Both the position numbers and the translations under genes were made by a program. The notes under the pieces are model-generated. The model saw only the letters and a list, made by a program, of their open reading frames with translations. It was not told the DNA's origin and made no database searches. Below, piece by piece: positions 1-7,784 of a stretch of DNA of 64,000 bases. The first letter of the stretch is position 1; the number at the start of each line of letters is the position of its first letter. The stretch is from WHSV01 sp050693935 (GTDB lineage Bacteria; Actinomycetota; CADDZG01; WHSQ01), in assembly GCA_050693935.1 (NCBI GenBank), contig JBOGWU010000076.1, positions 20,900 through 84,899 on the forward strand, written 5' to 3'.

Positions 1-189
1 ATGCGCTCGACTCTGTTCCCGTTAGCCATCTGCGAAGGCCATTTCTTTGCGAGTTCGGCGGCGAGATGATTCGGTCGTGGCACCGATGGCTACCGCATCC
101 GACCTTCCGGTGACATCGAATCTACAGAGTCGGATTCAAATGAGGGGCCCCGGTGGGCTCCCTCCTCATGAGGGGGTCGATAGCCGGCG

Positions 190-606
190 TCACGAGTCGG
201 GGACGCCCTCGATGCGGGGCTTCAGGTCGAGGATGGGCGTTCCGTCCAGTGCCTCGAGGTTGTTCACCTTCACCCTTTGCCCCTCGATCGCCAGGACCTC
301 GACGAGGTGGAGCCCGATCGGGTTGGGTCGATCGGGGGACCGCGTGCTGAACACCCCATGCTCCGGGATCGTCGTATCTCCGCGAGGGTGCACCCTGAGG
401 ACGTCGCGCTGGGCGCGGTCAAGCCAGGTCAGAACGATTACCTGCTCTCCCACCCGGACGTCTTCCAGCCCCTCCTTCACGGCCGGCTCGAAATTCAGCC
501 ACGCGTCCGGCGATCCCTCGCGTCCCTGTTTGGGTGCCGACTCTCGATCGATAAGTGGCGACTCTACGGTCCCAATCGGTTTCAGCAGAAGCCGTCTGTT
601 GTCCAT
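190..606 (-). CDS. trmO: tRNA (N6-threonylcarbamoyladenosine(37)-N6)-methyltransferase TrmO
   Basis: 138-aa cytosolic protein of the TrmO/TsaA-like family, which uses SAM to methylate t6A at position 37 of tRNA-Thr. Seen: the N-terminal strand motif LLLKPIGTVESPL (residues 6-18), the family core VFSTRSPDRPNPIGL (85-99), and the downstream LEALDGTPILDLKP (117-130). The length fits the short form of the family, without the C-terminal extension of the E. coli protein. It lies at the left edge of the window and converges on nothing visible; the 189 bases to its right edge of the window start hold no recognisable gene. The methyltransferase role is family knowledge. Confidence 0.85.
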   Translation of the reverse strand: MDNRRLLLKPIGTVESPLIDRESAPKQGREGSPDAWLNFEPAVKEGLEDVRVGEQVIVLTWLDRAQRDVLRVHPRGDTTIPEHGVFSTRSPDRPNPIGLHLVEVLAIEGQRVKVNNLEALDGTPILDLKPRIEGVPDS

Positions 607-622
607 GGAGGGAGCTTAGTTT

Positions 623-1120
623 TTAGAAGAGTCTCGCGTAGCGCTCGTTCGCAGGCATTTCCAGGTCGAGGAGAAACCGCTTGCGTTCGAGCCCTCCCGC
701 GTATCCGGTGAGCGAGCCGTCGCTGCCGATTACCCGGTGGCAGGGCACTACGATGGCGATCGGATTGCCAGCGTTGGCGACGCCGACCTCCCGCGCGAGC
801 GTCGGATCGCCAAGGTCGTGGGCGAGGTCACCGTAGGAGCGCGTCTCGCCGTAGGAAATCCTCCTCAACAGCCGCCAGACTCGATGCTCGAAGTCGTTCC
901 CACGGGCGGCGGTAGAAACTGTGAACTCCATGCGATCGCCGGAGAAGTACTCGCGTAGCTCCTCGGTCACCTGCTCGAACCCGGCCGAAACGCGTTCGCC
1001 GAATGCCGATGTCCGCGGGGAGCGCGCCTGACGGTTCATGAACAAACCGCTCAATACGCCATCGGTGTTTATCAGCGTCAGGTCACCGATCGGCGACTCG
1101 GTGATCGTATGCGCTCGCAT
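623..1120 (-). CDS. ogt: methylated-DNA--protein-cysteine S-methyltransferase
   Basis: 165-aa suicide DNA-repair protein that transfers alkyl groups from O6-alkylguanine to its own cysteine. Seen: the acceptor motif VVPCHRVIG with the active Cys at about residue 127, preceded by SYGDLA and followed by GYAGGLERKRFLLDLE, the standard Ogt/MGMT C-terminal domain; a short degenerate N-terminal domain precedes it. The frame stays open 297 bases further upstream, but the ATG at 1120 follows GGAAGG at good spacing and gives a family-typical N-terminus (MRAHTITESPIG). It is transcribed in the same direction as trmO with a 16-base gap, so the two may be co-transcribed. Confidence 0.9.
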   Translation of the reverse strand: MRAHTITESPIGDLTLINTDGVLSGLFMNRQARSPRTSAFGERVSAGFEQVTEELREYFSGDRMEFTVSTAARGNDFEHRVWRLLRRISYGETRSYGDLAHDLGDPTLAREVGVANAGNPIAIVVPCHRVIGSDGSLTGYAGGLERKRFLLDLEMPANERYARLF

Positions 1121-1473
1121 GGTCATTCCTTCCATTGGTGTAGCAGAGTTGTTGTCTCTATCGGTATGAAACGCTCGGAGGCCGGATTTTGTGAGATCCG
1201 ACGAATATCGGGTCGAGGGTCTGCGGCAGGTTACCCAGGAATTATTCGGGCGCGCGATGAGTTTTAACGCGGTCGGGAGTCCTAACCGAGAAGCGAACAG
1301 GGACCGAGAACCGAAGACGGGAGGCCCGGCGTGGCTCGAGCTCGAGAAGGGTGTATTTGCAGGGACAGAAAGGCTTCCCAATCGCCGAAGTCCGCGATAC
1401 CTTTTCGGTCCCCCCAAAAGGCTGTTTCGAGCGGTGAAGCGCGCAGTCCTTTCAAAACGAGAGAGGTGATGCT
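1121..1473. other. Divergent intergenic region
   Basis: 353 bases between the alkyltransferase (minus) and the ABC exporter (plus). It must hold the promoters of both. I see no convincing -35/-10 pair, RNA gene or repeat; only GAGAGGTG at 1461-1468, the Shine-Dalgarno sequence of the GTG at 1474. An apparent open frame on the plus strand (1191-1469) has no Shine-Dalgarno site and no family-like sequence. Confidence 0.6.
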
Positions 1474-2487
1474 GTGAACTACATGATTCGAACTGAGGGG
1501 TTGGTCAAGCGCTACGGGAAGGTAGTGGCGCTCGACGGGCTCGATCTGGAAGTTCCGAAGGGAACGGTTCTCGGACTACTCGGCCCCAACGGGGCCGGTA
1601 AGACCACCGCGGTCAGGATTCTCACGACTTTGCTGGACCCCGACGAAGGCTCGGTTGAGGTAGCCGGGCTGGATGTTTGCGCGGAGCCGGTGAAAGTCCG
1701 GAGGAGGATCGGACTATCCGGACAAACCGCTGCGGTAGACGAGCACCTCACCGGCTACGAGAACCTCGACATGGTTGGCCGCCTCTACCACCTCGGCAAG
1801 CGACCGTCTCAGGAGCGGGCGCGGGAGTTGCTGGAACAGTTCGATCTGGTCGACGCCGGCGATCGTCCGGCGAAGACCTACTCCGGGGGCATGCGGCGCC
1901 GTCTCGACCTGGCCGCCGCTCTCGTTGCCAAGCCCGAGGTCATCTTTCTCGACGAGCCGACCACGGGGCTCGATCCTCGGAGTCGTGTCCAGATGTGGGG
2001 AACGATCCAGGAGCTCGTGCGGGGTGGATCCACCGTTCTCCTGACGACTCAATACATGGAGGAGGCCGAGCGGCTGACCGACGACATCGTCGTTATCGAT
2101 CGAGGTCACAAGATCGCCCACGGGACCTCCGACGAGTTGAAGGCTCAGGTTGGTGGCGAGCGCGTCGAAAGCGTGCTGGCGAACTCCGCCGACCTGGCAC
2201 CGGCACGGGCGATCCTGGAAACCTTCTGTCATGGCGAGGGAATCCAGGTCGACGAGCAGACCCGCAAGCTGACTGCCGCGGTAACCGGAGGCGCGGACGC
2301 GCTCAGGCAGATCCTTCTGCGGCTTTCGGACGCGAACATCGCCGTTGCCGATATCGGACTGCGGCGTCCCACGCTGGATGACGTGTTCCTTTCGCTCACC
2401 GGCCATGTGGCCGAAGAGGTTGCGGAATCTAACGGCGAGGCCGAAGGCGCCGAGCAGGAGACCAGAGAGAAGGAGGTCGTGCGATGA
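1474..2487 (+). CDS. DrrA-type ABC transporter ATP-binding protein
   Basis: 337-aa nucleotide-binding subunit of a drug or lipid exporter of the daunorubicin-resistance (DrrA) type. Seen: Walker A GPNGAGKTT (about 37-45), signature YSGGMRRRLDLAAAL, Walker B with LDEPTTGLDP, the switch-region motif LLTTQYMEEAE, and a C-terminal DrrA-like domain ending near LDDVFLSLTGH. GTG start with GAGAGGTG upstream. It overlaps the permease gene by 4 bases (ATGA), so translation is coupled. The substrate cannot be told. A second, homologous pair lies at 13752-15586. Confidence 0.9.
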   Translation: MNYMIRTEGLVKRYGKVVALDGLDLEVPKGTVLGLLGPNGAGKTTAVRILTTLLDPDEGSVEVAGLDVCAEPVKVRRRIGLSGQTAAVDEHLTGYENLDMVGRLYHLGKRPSQERARELLEQFDLVDAGDRPAKTYSGGMRRRLDLAAALVAKPEVIFLDEPTTGLDPRSRVQMWGTIQELVRGGSTVLLTTQYMEEAERLTDDIVVIDRGHKIAHGTSDELKAQVGGERVESVLANSADLAPARAILETFCHGEGIQVDEQTRKLTAAVTGGADALRQILLRLSDANIAVADIGLRRPTLDDVFLSLTGHVAEEVAESNGEAEGAEQETREKEVVR

Positions 2488-3284
2488 ACGCAGTTGCTCT
2501 CGCCTTCGCCGACAGCGGTGTGATCGCCAAGCGAAACCTGATCAAGATCAAGCGGATCCCCGAGCTCCTGATCTGGACGCTCATGTCCCCGATCATGTTC
2601 GTCGTGCTCTTCGGGTACGTCTTCGGCGGCTCGATCGCCATTGGAGGGACGTCCTACCGTGAGTACCTGATCGCGGGGGTCTTCGTCCAGACGGTGATCT
2701 TCGGCTCGACCTACACGGGGGCCGGCCTCGCTGAGGACATGACCAAGGGCATCATCGATCGCTTCAGGTCGCTGCCCATGTCGCGTAGCGCCGTCCTCGC
2801 AGGTCGCACAGCAAGCGATATCGCCTACAACTCCGCCTCGATTCTCGTCATGTCCCTCACCGGCTTGGTCGTGGGCTGGAGGATCCGGACCGACGCGCTC
2901 GACGCCATCGGCGGCTTCCTGCTGCTGTTGCTCTTCGCCTACTCGTTCTCCTGGATCATGGCCTACTTCGGTCTGAAGGTATCGAGTGTCGAGGTCATCA
3001 ACAACGCCTCGTTCATGTTCATCTTTCCGTTGACGTTCATCGCCAACACCTTCGTGGACATCAATGCCCTGCCCGGTCCCCTGAAGACCTTCGCAGAGTG
3101 GAATCCCATCTCGTCTGTGGCCCAGGCGGTGCGCGAGGCGTTCGGGAACACGGGCACCGGAACAGTGCCGGATGTGTGGTCGTTGCAGAATCCGGTCCTG
3201 TACTCGCTCATCTGGATCGTGATCATCCTGGCGGTCTTCATTCCGCTCTCCACCCGGCAGTACAAGCGAGCGTCGAGCCGCTAA
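2484..3284 (+). CDS. DrrB-type ABC-2 permease
   Basis: 266-aa integral membrane partner of the preceding ATPase. Seen: about six hydrophobic segments, the ABC-2 loop motif GIIDRFRSLPMSRSAVLAGR (roughly residues 92-111), and the FPLTFIANTFVDINALPGPL segment followed by WNPISSVAQAVRE, both typical of DrrB/NodJ-like permeases. The start ATG overlaps the stop of the ATPase gene. It ends 176 bases before the next gene, with a long inverted repeat in between. Predicted to form the transport path of an exporter homo- or heterodimer. Confidence 0.88.
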   Translation: MNAVALAFADSGVIAKRNLIKIKRIPELLIWTLMSPIMFVVLFGYVFGGSIAIGGTSYREYLIAGVFVQTVIFGSTYTGAGLAEDMTKGIIDRFRSLPMSRSAVLAGRTASDIAYNSASILVMSLTGLVVGWRIRTDALDAIGGFLLLLLFAYSFSWIMAYFGLKVSSVEVINNASFMFIFPLTFIANTFVDINALPGPLKTFAEWNPISSVAQAVREAFGNTGTGTVPDVWSLQNPVLYSLIWIVIILAVFIPLSTRQYKRASSR

Positions 3285-3306
3285 CCGATTGAGTTTCAAG
3301 TAGTCC

Positions 3307-3360
3307 GCGTTCTGTGACCCTGAGGTGTCGCTCTATGCACCCTCTGGGGTCACAGAACGC
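3307..3360. repeat. Perfect 14-bp inverted repeat
   Basis: GCGTTCTGTGACCC at 3307-3320 is exactly complementary to GGGTCACAGAACGC at 3347-3360, around a 26-base loop that can pair further (GAGGTG with CACC and CTC). It lies between the permease stop and the promoter of the next gene. It could act as a terminator for the exporter operon, but no T-run follows on either strand, so a protein-binding or REP-like element is as likely. Confidence 0.75.
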
Positions 3361-3401
3361 GCGCGCGAGCAGCGACCGGAGACTGTTCTCAGTCCGAACC
3401 T

Positions 3402-3430
3402 TTGACACCAAATGTGGGGATTGGTAATAA
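3402..3430 (+). promoter_or_regulatory. Near-consensus housekeeping promoter
   Basis: TTGACA at 3402-3407, a 17-base spacer, and TAATAA at 3425-3430. This is one of the best sigma-70-type promoters in the window. Transcription would start near 3437, about 24 bases before the ATG at 3461, leaving room for AAGGAGGG at 3447-3454. Confidence 0.7.
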
Positions 3431-3460
3431 GGGGCCCGCGAACGCCAAGGAGGGTGCCCG

Positions 3461-4924
3461 ATGCGTCGAACGGTCATGCTGGTTCTCGTAGTCGCATTGA
3501 TTGCGCCGGTCTCGGCGACCCGAGCCGCGGAGCCGCAGCAGGCTAACAACGCCCAGGCGCCGCCAGCGGGATCCATAGAGAACGTCGAGTTCGTGGCCAA
3601 TCTTCCGGAACCCAAAGAGGCCACAGCCATCAACTTCATGAGCTACGACGAGCGCGACGTGATGTTCGTCACCGGTCGCTTCGGGCTCATGAGCTACGAC
3701 CTCACCGACCCTCGCAATCCTCGGCTTCTGGACCATCTGGGGAACGACTCGCTGATGCTCCCCGGCGATGTCACGGGTACCTACTGGCAGAACGAGGACA
3801 TGGACCTCGACTCGAAACGGAAGCTGGTGTTCCTGGCCAGGGACCCACGTGCCTACGACGGGACCACGTCCGATCCGGACTCGGTCTCCGGTGTCTACAT
3901 CGTCAACGCACGGAATCCCGAAGCCCTCGAGCTCACGACCTTCCACGAACTGCCCGCGGGCCACACCTCGAGTTGCGTGAACGACTGTCGGTACCTGTGG
4001 ACCGGGGGGCCCGCGAAGCGGGCCGACATGCCCGCCGACTGGGGCGGCCGTCCCATCTGGGTGACCGACATCCGCGACCCCAACCACCCCACCACCTTTC
4101 CCGACCCCGTGGACACGGGCCGAAACGACGGCCGGACCGACTACTCGCACGACGTGCAGGTAGACCAGATGGGAGTGGCGTGGGTCTCGGGGGCCGGAGG
4201 CGTCCGTGGCTACTTTACGAAAGGCCGCCACTGGGACCCGGTGGAGGAGAGGCAGCGGGTGGCCAGGGCCTGGGATCCCATCCCCTACGGTGGCGGCGGG
4301 TTCGAGGAATCGCGCGTGCCCTCAAAGTTCATGCACAACTCCGAGCGGCCTCTGAGCGCGCCGCCCACCGGCGACTTCGAACCCGGCGAGTTGCTGTACG
4401 CGACCGAGGAGAGCTTCCAAGCCGGGTGCGCCGACGACGGTGTGTTCGCCATCGCCAGCTTGGAAGGCTCGCTCGACGGGCAGGCGTGGCGTTCAACCCC
4501 AGAGGATCCCTTCCGACTCAAGACGATCGGGACCTGGAGCGTTGCCGACAAGGAGGGGAGCTCGACCAGCGAGGACTGCTCGGCTCATTACTTCGACGTG
4601 CAAGGCGACCTGGTGGTGTACTCGTGGTACTCGCAGGGCACCCGTTTCTTGGACGTCTCCGATCCGACCGATCCCATCCAGGTTGGCTACTTCCGCCCCG
4701 ACGACGGCCGAACCTGGGCCTCTTACTTCCACCGGGGTTACGTGTACGTGGCGGACCACAGCCGCGGGGTGGACGTGATCCGTCTGGCCCCCGAGGGGGA
4801 GGCCGCCGCCGAGCGACACCAGGAGGTGCTGGCACCACCTCTGCCGGCGGACGTGTCGAATCAGGTGCGAAAGGGGTTCGTCCCGGACGAGGCCTTTGGC
4901 TGGGCCTGCCGCATCAGCGTTTGA
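3461..4924 (+). CDS. Secreted LVIVD-repeat-like beta-propeller protein
   Basis: 487-aa protein with a clear Sec signal peptide (MRRTVMLVLVVALIAPVSATRA, cleavage near residue 23). The mature part has repeats of the type LMSYDLTDPRNPRLLDH, VYIVNARNPEALELT, IWVTDIRDPNHP and FLDVSDPTDPIQVGYF, which resemble LVIVD-repeat propellers. Cysteine pairs such as SSCVNDC suggest an oxidised, exported fold. ATG start with a strong Shine-Dalgarno sequence and a near-consensus promoter upstream. Stands alone between the exporter operon and a converging glyoxalase-fold gene. Function unknown; a surface or binding role is possible. No catalytic motif seen. Confidence 0.75.
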   Translation: MRRTVMLVLVVALIAPVSATRAAEPQQANNAQAPPAGSIENVEFVANLPEPKEATAINFMSYDERDVMFVTGRFGLMSYDLTDPRNPRLLDHLGNDSLMLPGDVTGTYWQNEDMDLDSKRKLVFLARDPRAYDGTTSDPDSVSGVYIVNARNPEALELTTFHELPAGHTSSCVNDCRYLWTGGPAKRADMPADWGGRPIWVTDIRDPNHPTTFPDPVDTGRNDGRTDYSHDVQVDQMGVAWVSGAGGVRGYFTKGRHWDPVEERQRVARAWDPIPYGGGGFEESRVPSKFMHNSERPLSAPPTGDFEPGELLYATEESFQAGCADDGVFAIASLEGSLDGQAWRSTPEDPFRLKTIGTWSVADKEGSSTSEDCSAHYFDVQGDLVVYSWYSQGTRFLDVSDPTDPIQVGYFRPDDGRTWASYFHRGYVYVADHSRGVDVIRLAPEGEAAAERHQEVLAPPLPADVSNQVRKGFVPDEAFGWACRISV

Positions 4925-4935
4925 CCGTCAGGCGT

Positions 4936-5361
4936 CTACTGCTCGACCGCAAATGTGTTTCCGTCGGGATCCTTGAACCACGCCACCTTGCCGTCGGCGA
5001 GTTCGTGGATTCCCTCGGAGTCGGTCTTCAGCGGTAGCTCGGAGTACTGCTCGAAGGTCACCCCGTTGGAACGGAGTTCGGCGACCACCCTCTCGAGGTC
5101 GTTTACGTACCAGGTTGCCAGGGTCGCCGTCGCTTTTCCGGCGTGAGCGGGCGAGGCATAGACCCGCAGCGTGGTACCGCCGCCGCACGCATACACCAGG
5201 CTGCCGTCGGACTGATCCCCCACCCGTGAGAATCCCAATTTCCCCTCGTAAAAGCTCTTGGCGCCTTCCAGATCGGAGACCGCGACCGCAGCGTCTGCCT
5301 TGAGGAAACAGACCTCGTCGCCGGGGCATACCTTGTAGCGGCTCAAGCTCAAGTCGTTCAT
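4936..5361 (-). CDS. VOC-family (glyoxalase/bleomycin-resistance fold) protein
   Basis: 141-aa single VOC module. Seen: the N-terminal strand-helix VAVSDLEGAKSFYEGKLGF (about 27-45), the central SLVYACGGGTTLRVY, and the C-terminal VAWFKDPDGNTFAVEQ, which carries the usual metal-ligand Glu region. The frame has its ATG directly after AGGAGG (no spacer), so translation may be weak or the true start may be slightly downstream. It converges tail-to-tail with the secreted protein (11 bases apart). Substrate unknown. Confidence 0.8.
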   Translation of the reverse strand: MNDLSLSRYKVCPGDEVCFLKADAAVAVSDLEGAKSFYEGKLGFSRVGDQSDGSLVYACGGGTTLRVYASPAHAGKATATLATWYVNDLERVVAELRSNGVTFEQYSELPLKTDSEGIHELADGKVAWFKDPDGNTFAVEQ

Positions 5362-5547
5362 CCTCCTGGGAGGTGGATCCTTCGGTGCGTTCGGTTCGAG
5401 GTCTTGACCTCAGGGAGGTGCGAAACTCATCGGTACGCCCCGCGTCACTTGCAGTTTGGGGGTAACCGCGATGAGTCTCAAGGGGATCGGTAGTCTTCTT
5501 AGGGACCGCCTCAATGGGGAGCGGCTGCCGACGAGAGGACCAATACC

Positions 5548-6138
5548 GTGACGACTAACGATGCGCCGAAGGCTGAGCACTCGGAACTAACCGTTCTCAA
5601 CCCCCGGGGGCCCGCCGCAGGGGGACTTGAAGAGCTGGTCACCGCCGTCCGCGCCGCGGTTAGCAAGCACGCCGATTGGCAGGAGACCGCCCGGCTGGTT
5701 GCTGGCGAGTTGCGGCGCCACCTTCCCTCGCCCGAGATACTCACTCCCGAGCAGCGGGAAGGTGATCCGGAGTCGCACCGCAGCCACGAGCTCTACATCG
5801 AGCCCGGCGGAGCCTTCTCGATAGTCGGTCTGGTCTGGCGCCCGGGGCAGATGACTCCGATCCACGACCACGTGACCTGGTGCGTGTTCGGGGTGATCCA
5901 GGGCGTGGAGTACGAGGAGCTCTTCAGGCTCGACGAGCGCAACGAATGCCTGGTCGAGGCGGGGACAAACTCTAACGACACCGGCGAAATCAGTGGTTTC
6001 GCCCCACCCGGGGACATCCACCGGGTCCGCAACGCGGGCGACGACACCGCCATCTCGATCCACATCTACGGGACCGATGTCTCCCGAATCGGTTCCAGCG
6101 TCCGGCGTTACTACGACCTGCCGGTGCGGGCCGGCTGA
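5548..6138 (+). CDS. Cysteine-dioxygenase-like cupin enzyme
   Basis: 196-aa cytosolic protein resembling bacterial type I cysteine dioxygenases, which oxidise cysteine to cysteine sulfinate with a mononuclear iron. Seen: PGQMTPIHDHVTWCVFGVI (about 100-118) supplying two metal-ligand histidines, and the second cupin motif GDIHRVRN supplying the third. An acidic N-terminal helix region precedes the barrel. GTG start with GAGAGGAC upstream. It is followed 79 bases later by the sigma-factor/ATPase module. Another thiol substrate is possible. Confidence 0.75.
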   Translation: MTTNDAPKAEHSELTVLNPRGPAAGGLEELVTAVRAAVSKHADWQETARLVAGELRRHLPSPEILTPEQREGDPESHRSHELYIEPGGAFSIVGLVWRPGQMTPIHDHVTWCVFGVIQGVEYEELFRLDERNECLVEAGTNSNDTGEISGFAPPGDIHRVRNAGDDTAISIHIYGTDVSRIGSSVRRYYDLPVRAG

Positions 6139-6217
6139 GCCGCCAACGGGTCGGAACCAAGACTTCGCTCGACAGTTGTCGCTTTCGATTTTCGCGGTCC
6201 TGCGATAAGGACTTCAC

Positions 6218-6871
6218 GTGGACAAACCACTGAACCCGGAGTTACCGGACGGGGTCGACGGTGAGGAATACAAGCGGATCCGCGGACTGATGCGCGTCTC
6301 CGTCCTGAGCGTGGGGAGGGGCAGAGGAATCGACCCCTGGGATGTGGTCGACGAGGCGTGGAGCTCGATGGCTGCCCAGAACTTCGAGCGCAAAGGCCCC
6401 TTCCGGCCATTTGCCATCAGGGTCGCGCGCAACAAGGCTATCGACGCGCTGCGGCGGGCCGAGGTAAAGCGGATGGGTCCGTCGCTGGACGCCCCGCTTC
6501 ACGAGAACGAGGGAGAGGAACTCACGAGGAAGGACCTCCTGCGCGGATCGGAGGGCGCGGACGTCGATTACTTCGATCACGGTGATGAACTCGAGAGGGT
6601 CGAGCTGCTCTCGCTGGTCGAGGAAGCGGTCCATCTCGAGCTGACGCCAACCGAAAGAAAGGTGTTTCACGAGGTCCAGGTCAACGAGAAGAGCCGCGCC
6701 GCGGTGGGGCGCGAGCTCACACCGCCGGTAACGGGGCAGAGGGTGGGGCAGATCATGGCCACGGCCCTCGTAAAGATACGAAGACACCTGAAGCAACACG
6801 GCCGGTTAACGGATGAAGAATCAACAGCAGATCGAGGCAAAGGAGGTGAGGGAGATGACCGAAAGCAGTGA
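6218..6871 (+). CDS. Divergent sigma-70-like protein (first gene of module)
   Basis: 217-aa helical protein with sigma-factor layout: a region-2-like part (IDPWDVVDEAWSSMAAQNFE, then FAIRVARNKAIDALRRAEVKR, about 70-90) and a region-4-like C-terminal part (LTPTERKVFHEVQVNEKS, then VGQIMATALVKIRRHLKQHG). The linker is longer and more acidic than in ordinary ECF factors, and the recognition helix is atypical. GTG start. Its end overlaps the next gene by 17 bases, so it is translationally linked to the unknown protein and the Rad50-like ATPase. It may direct transcription of the module or act as a DNA-binding subunit. No anti-sigma zinc-finger gene follows. Confidence 0.7.
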   Translation: MDKPLNPELPDGVDGEEYKRIRGLMRVSVLSVGRGRGIDPWDVVDEAWSSMAAQNFERKGPFRPFAIRVARNKAIDALRRAEVKRMGPSLDAPLHENEGEELTRKDLLRGSEGADVDYFDHGDELERVELLSLVEEAVHLELTPTERKVFHEVQVNEKSRAAVGRELTPPVTGQRVGQIMATALVKIRRHLKQHGRLTDEESTADRGKGGEGDDRKQ

Positions 6872-7784
6872 CCGCATCGAGGAGGCGCTCGCCGCCTACA
6901 TCGACCATGTTGAAATGGGCGGCCCGCAGCCCGACGTGAGCCACCTCAGCTCCTCGGAACGAGAGGAACTCGAAGAGCTGATCCGAATCCTCGAGTTGAC
7001 GGGCGGTGTTGCACTCGGTCTTGGACGCGGCAAGGAGGCTGCGGACGAGGAATCACCTACTCCTGATGACACCTCGTGGCCCACCCCTCGGGCCGTGCCG
7101 ACGGAACTCGGCGAGCGCGTGATGGCGCAACTCCGAGGAGCCCTCCCGCCCGATGTTCGCATCACGTCGGATCCGGTTGCGGTCGTGTCCCGACTCGGCG
7201 GTGTCGACATCTTGGCCGGATGGCTCGTCGGGACTTTCGGCGGACGCATTCGCGTGTGGCTTCTCGACGTCGATGACGCAGAAGCGCTCAAGCAGAACGA
7301 TGATTGCCTCGACGACCTGGGGCGCGTGTTTCGGATGCTCCCCGACACGGCCGCAATCGCGATCACAGCCAAGGATTCGACGTGTCTGCTCGTTGAACCC
7401 GAGGATTGCGCTCCGCACATTCAAGGACCTGGGGGAGCGCTGGTCGGCCGTCGCTACCGGCGCCCCATTCAACCGGTGGCCGACGCTGTTTCGGCATTTC
7501 TGCACGAGTTGATTCCATACTGGGATCCGGTTCCCGCGTTTGACCAGGCAGAGGGATTCAGCATCGACGTGGCGACGATCGCACAGGAGGCTTCGAAATC
7601 CGCCATCGAGACTCAGCAAGCCATCGGCGAACGCGCCCGCAAGTCGAATCCCAAGAAGGAAGCGCTCTTGGACCTAGGGGATCGGGAGGTCTCCGCGCTG
7701 AGAAAGCTGGTGGCCGGTCTCTACGACGGCAGCGTTGACCCCGATGATGTAGTGGCCCGACTCAAGAAGCTGGCGCAGCGATGA
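6855..7784 (+). CDS. Unknown middle protein of the sigma/ATPase module
   Basis: 309-aa soluble acidic protein that I do not recognise as a named family. Seen: an N-terminal helical segment (EEALAAYIDHVEMGGPQP, then SSSEREELEELIRILEL), a Pro/Asp-rich linker (about 60-80), a mixed alpha/beta central part (about 95-220) with two Cys (DDCLDD and EDCAPH), and a C-terminal helical tail ending in DDVVARLKKLAQR. ATG 6855 sits 8 bases after AGGAGG. Its stop overlaps the ATPase start by 4 bases. Position suggests a regulator or cofactor of the ATPase; the N-terminal part could bind the sigma-like protein. No membrane segment, nuclease or protease motif seen. Confidence 0.6.
   Translation: MTESSDRIEEALAAYIDHVEMGGPQPDVSHLSSSEREELEELIRILELTGGVALGLGRGKEAADEESPTPDDTSWPTPRAVPTELGERVMAQLRGALPPDVRITSDPVAVVSRLGGVDILAGWLVGTFGGRIRVWLLDVDDAEALKQNDDCLDDLGRVFRMLPDTAAIAITAKDSTCLLVEPEDCAPHIQGPGGALVGRRYRRPIQPVADAVSAFLHELIPYWDPVPAFDQAEGFSIDVATIAQEASKSAIETQQAIGERARKSNPKKEALLDLGDREVSALRKLVAGLYDGSVDPDDVVARLKKLAQR

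Noticed and set aside
140..180. Possible terminator hairpin (ATGAGG ... CCTCAT) near the left edge
   Set aside because: Short arms, long loop, no T-run, and the gene it would serve is not in the window.
2229..3299. Long open frame (356 codons) on the minus strand opposite the exporter genes
   Set aside because: Antisense shadow of two clear ABC-transporter genes; His/Asp/Glu/Arg-rich composition and no family motif.
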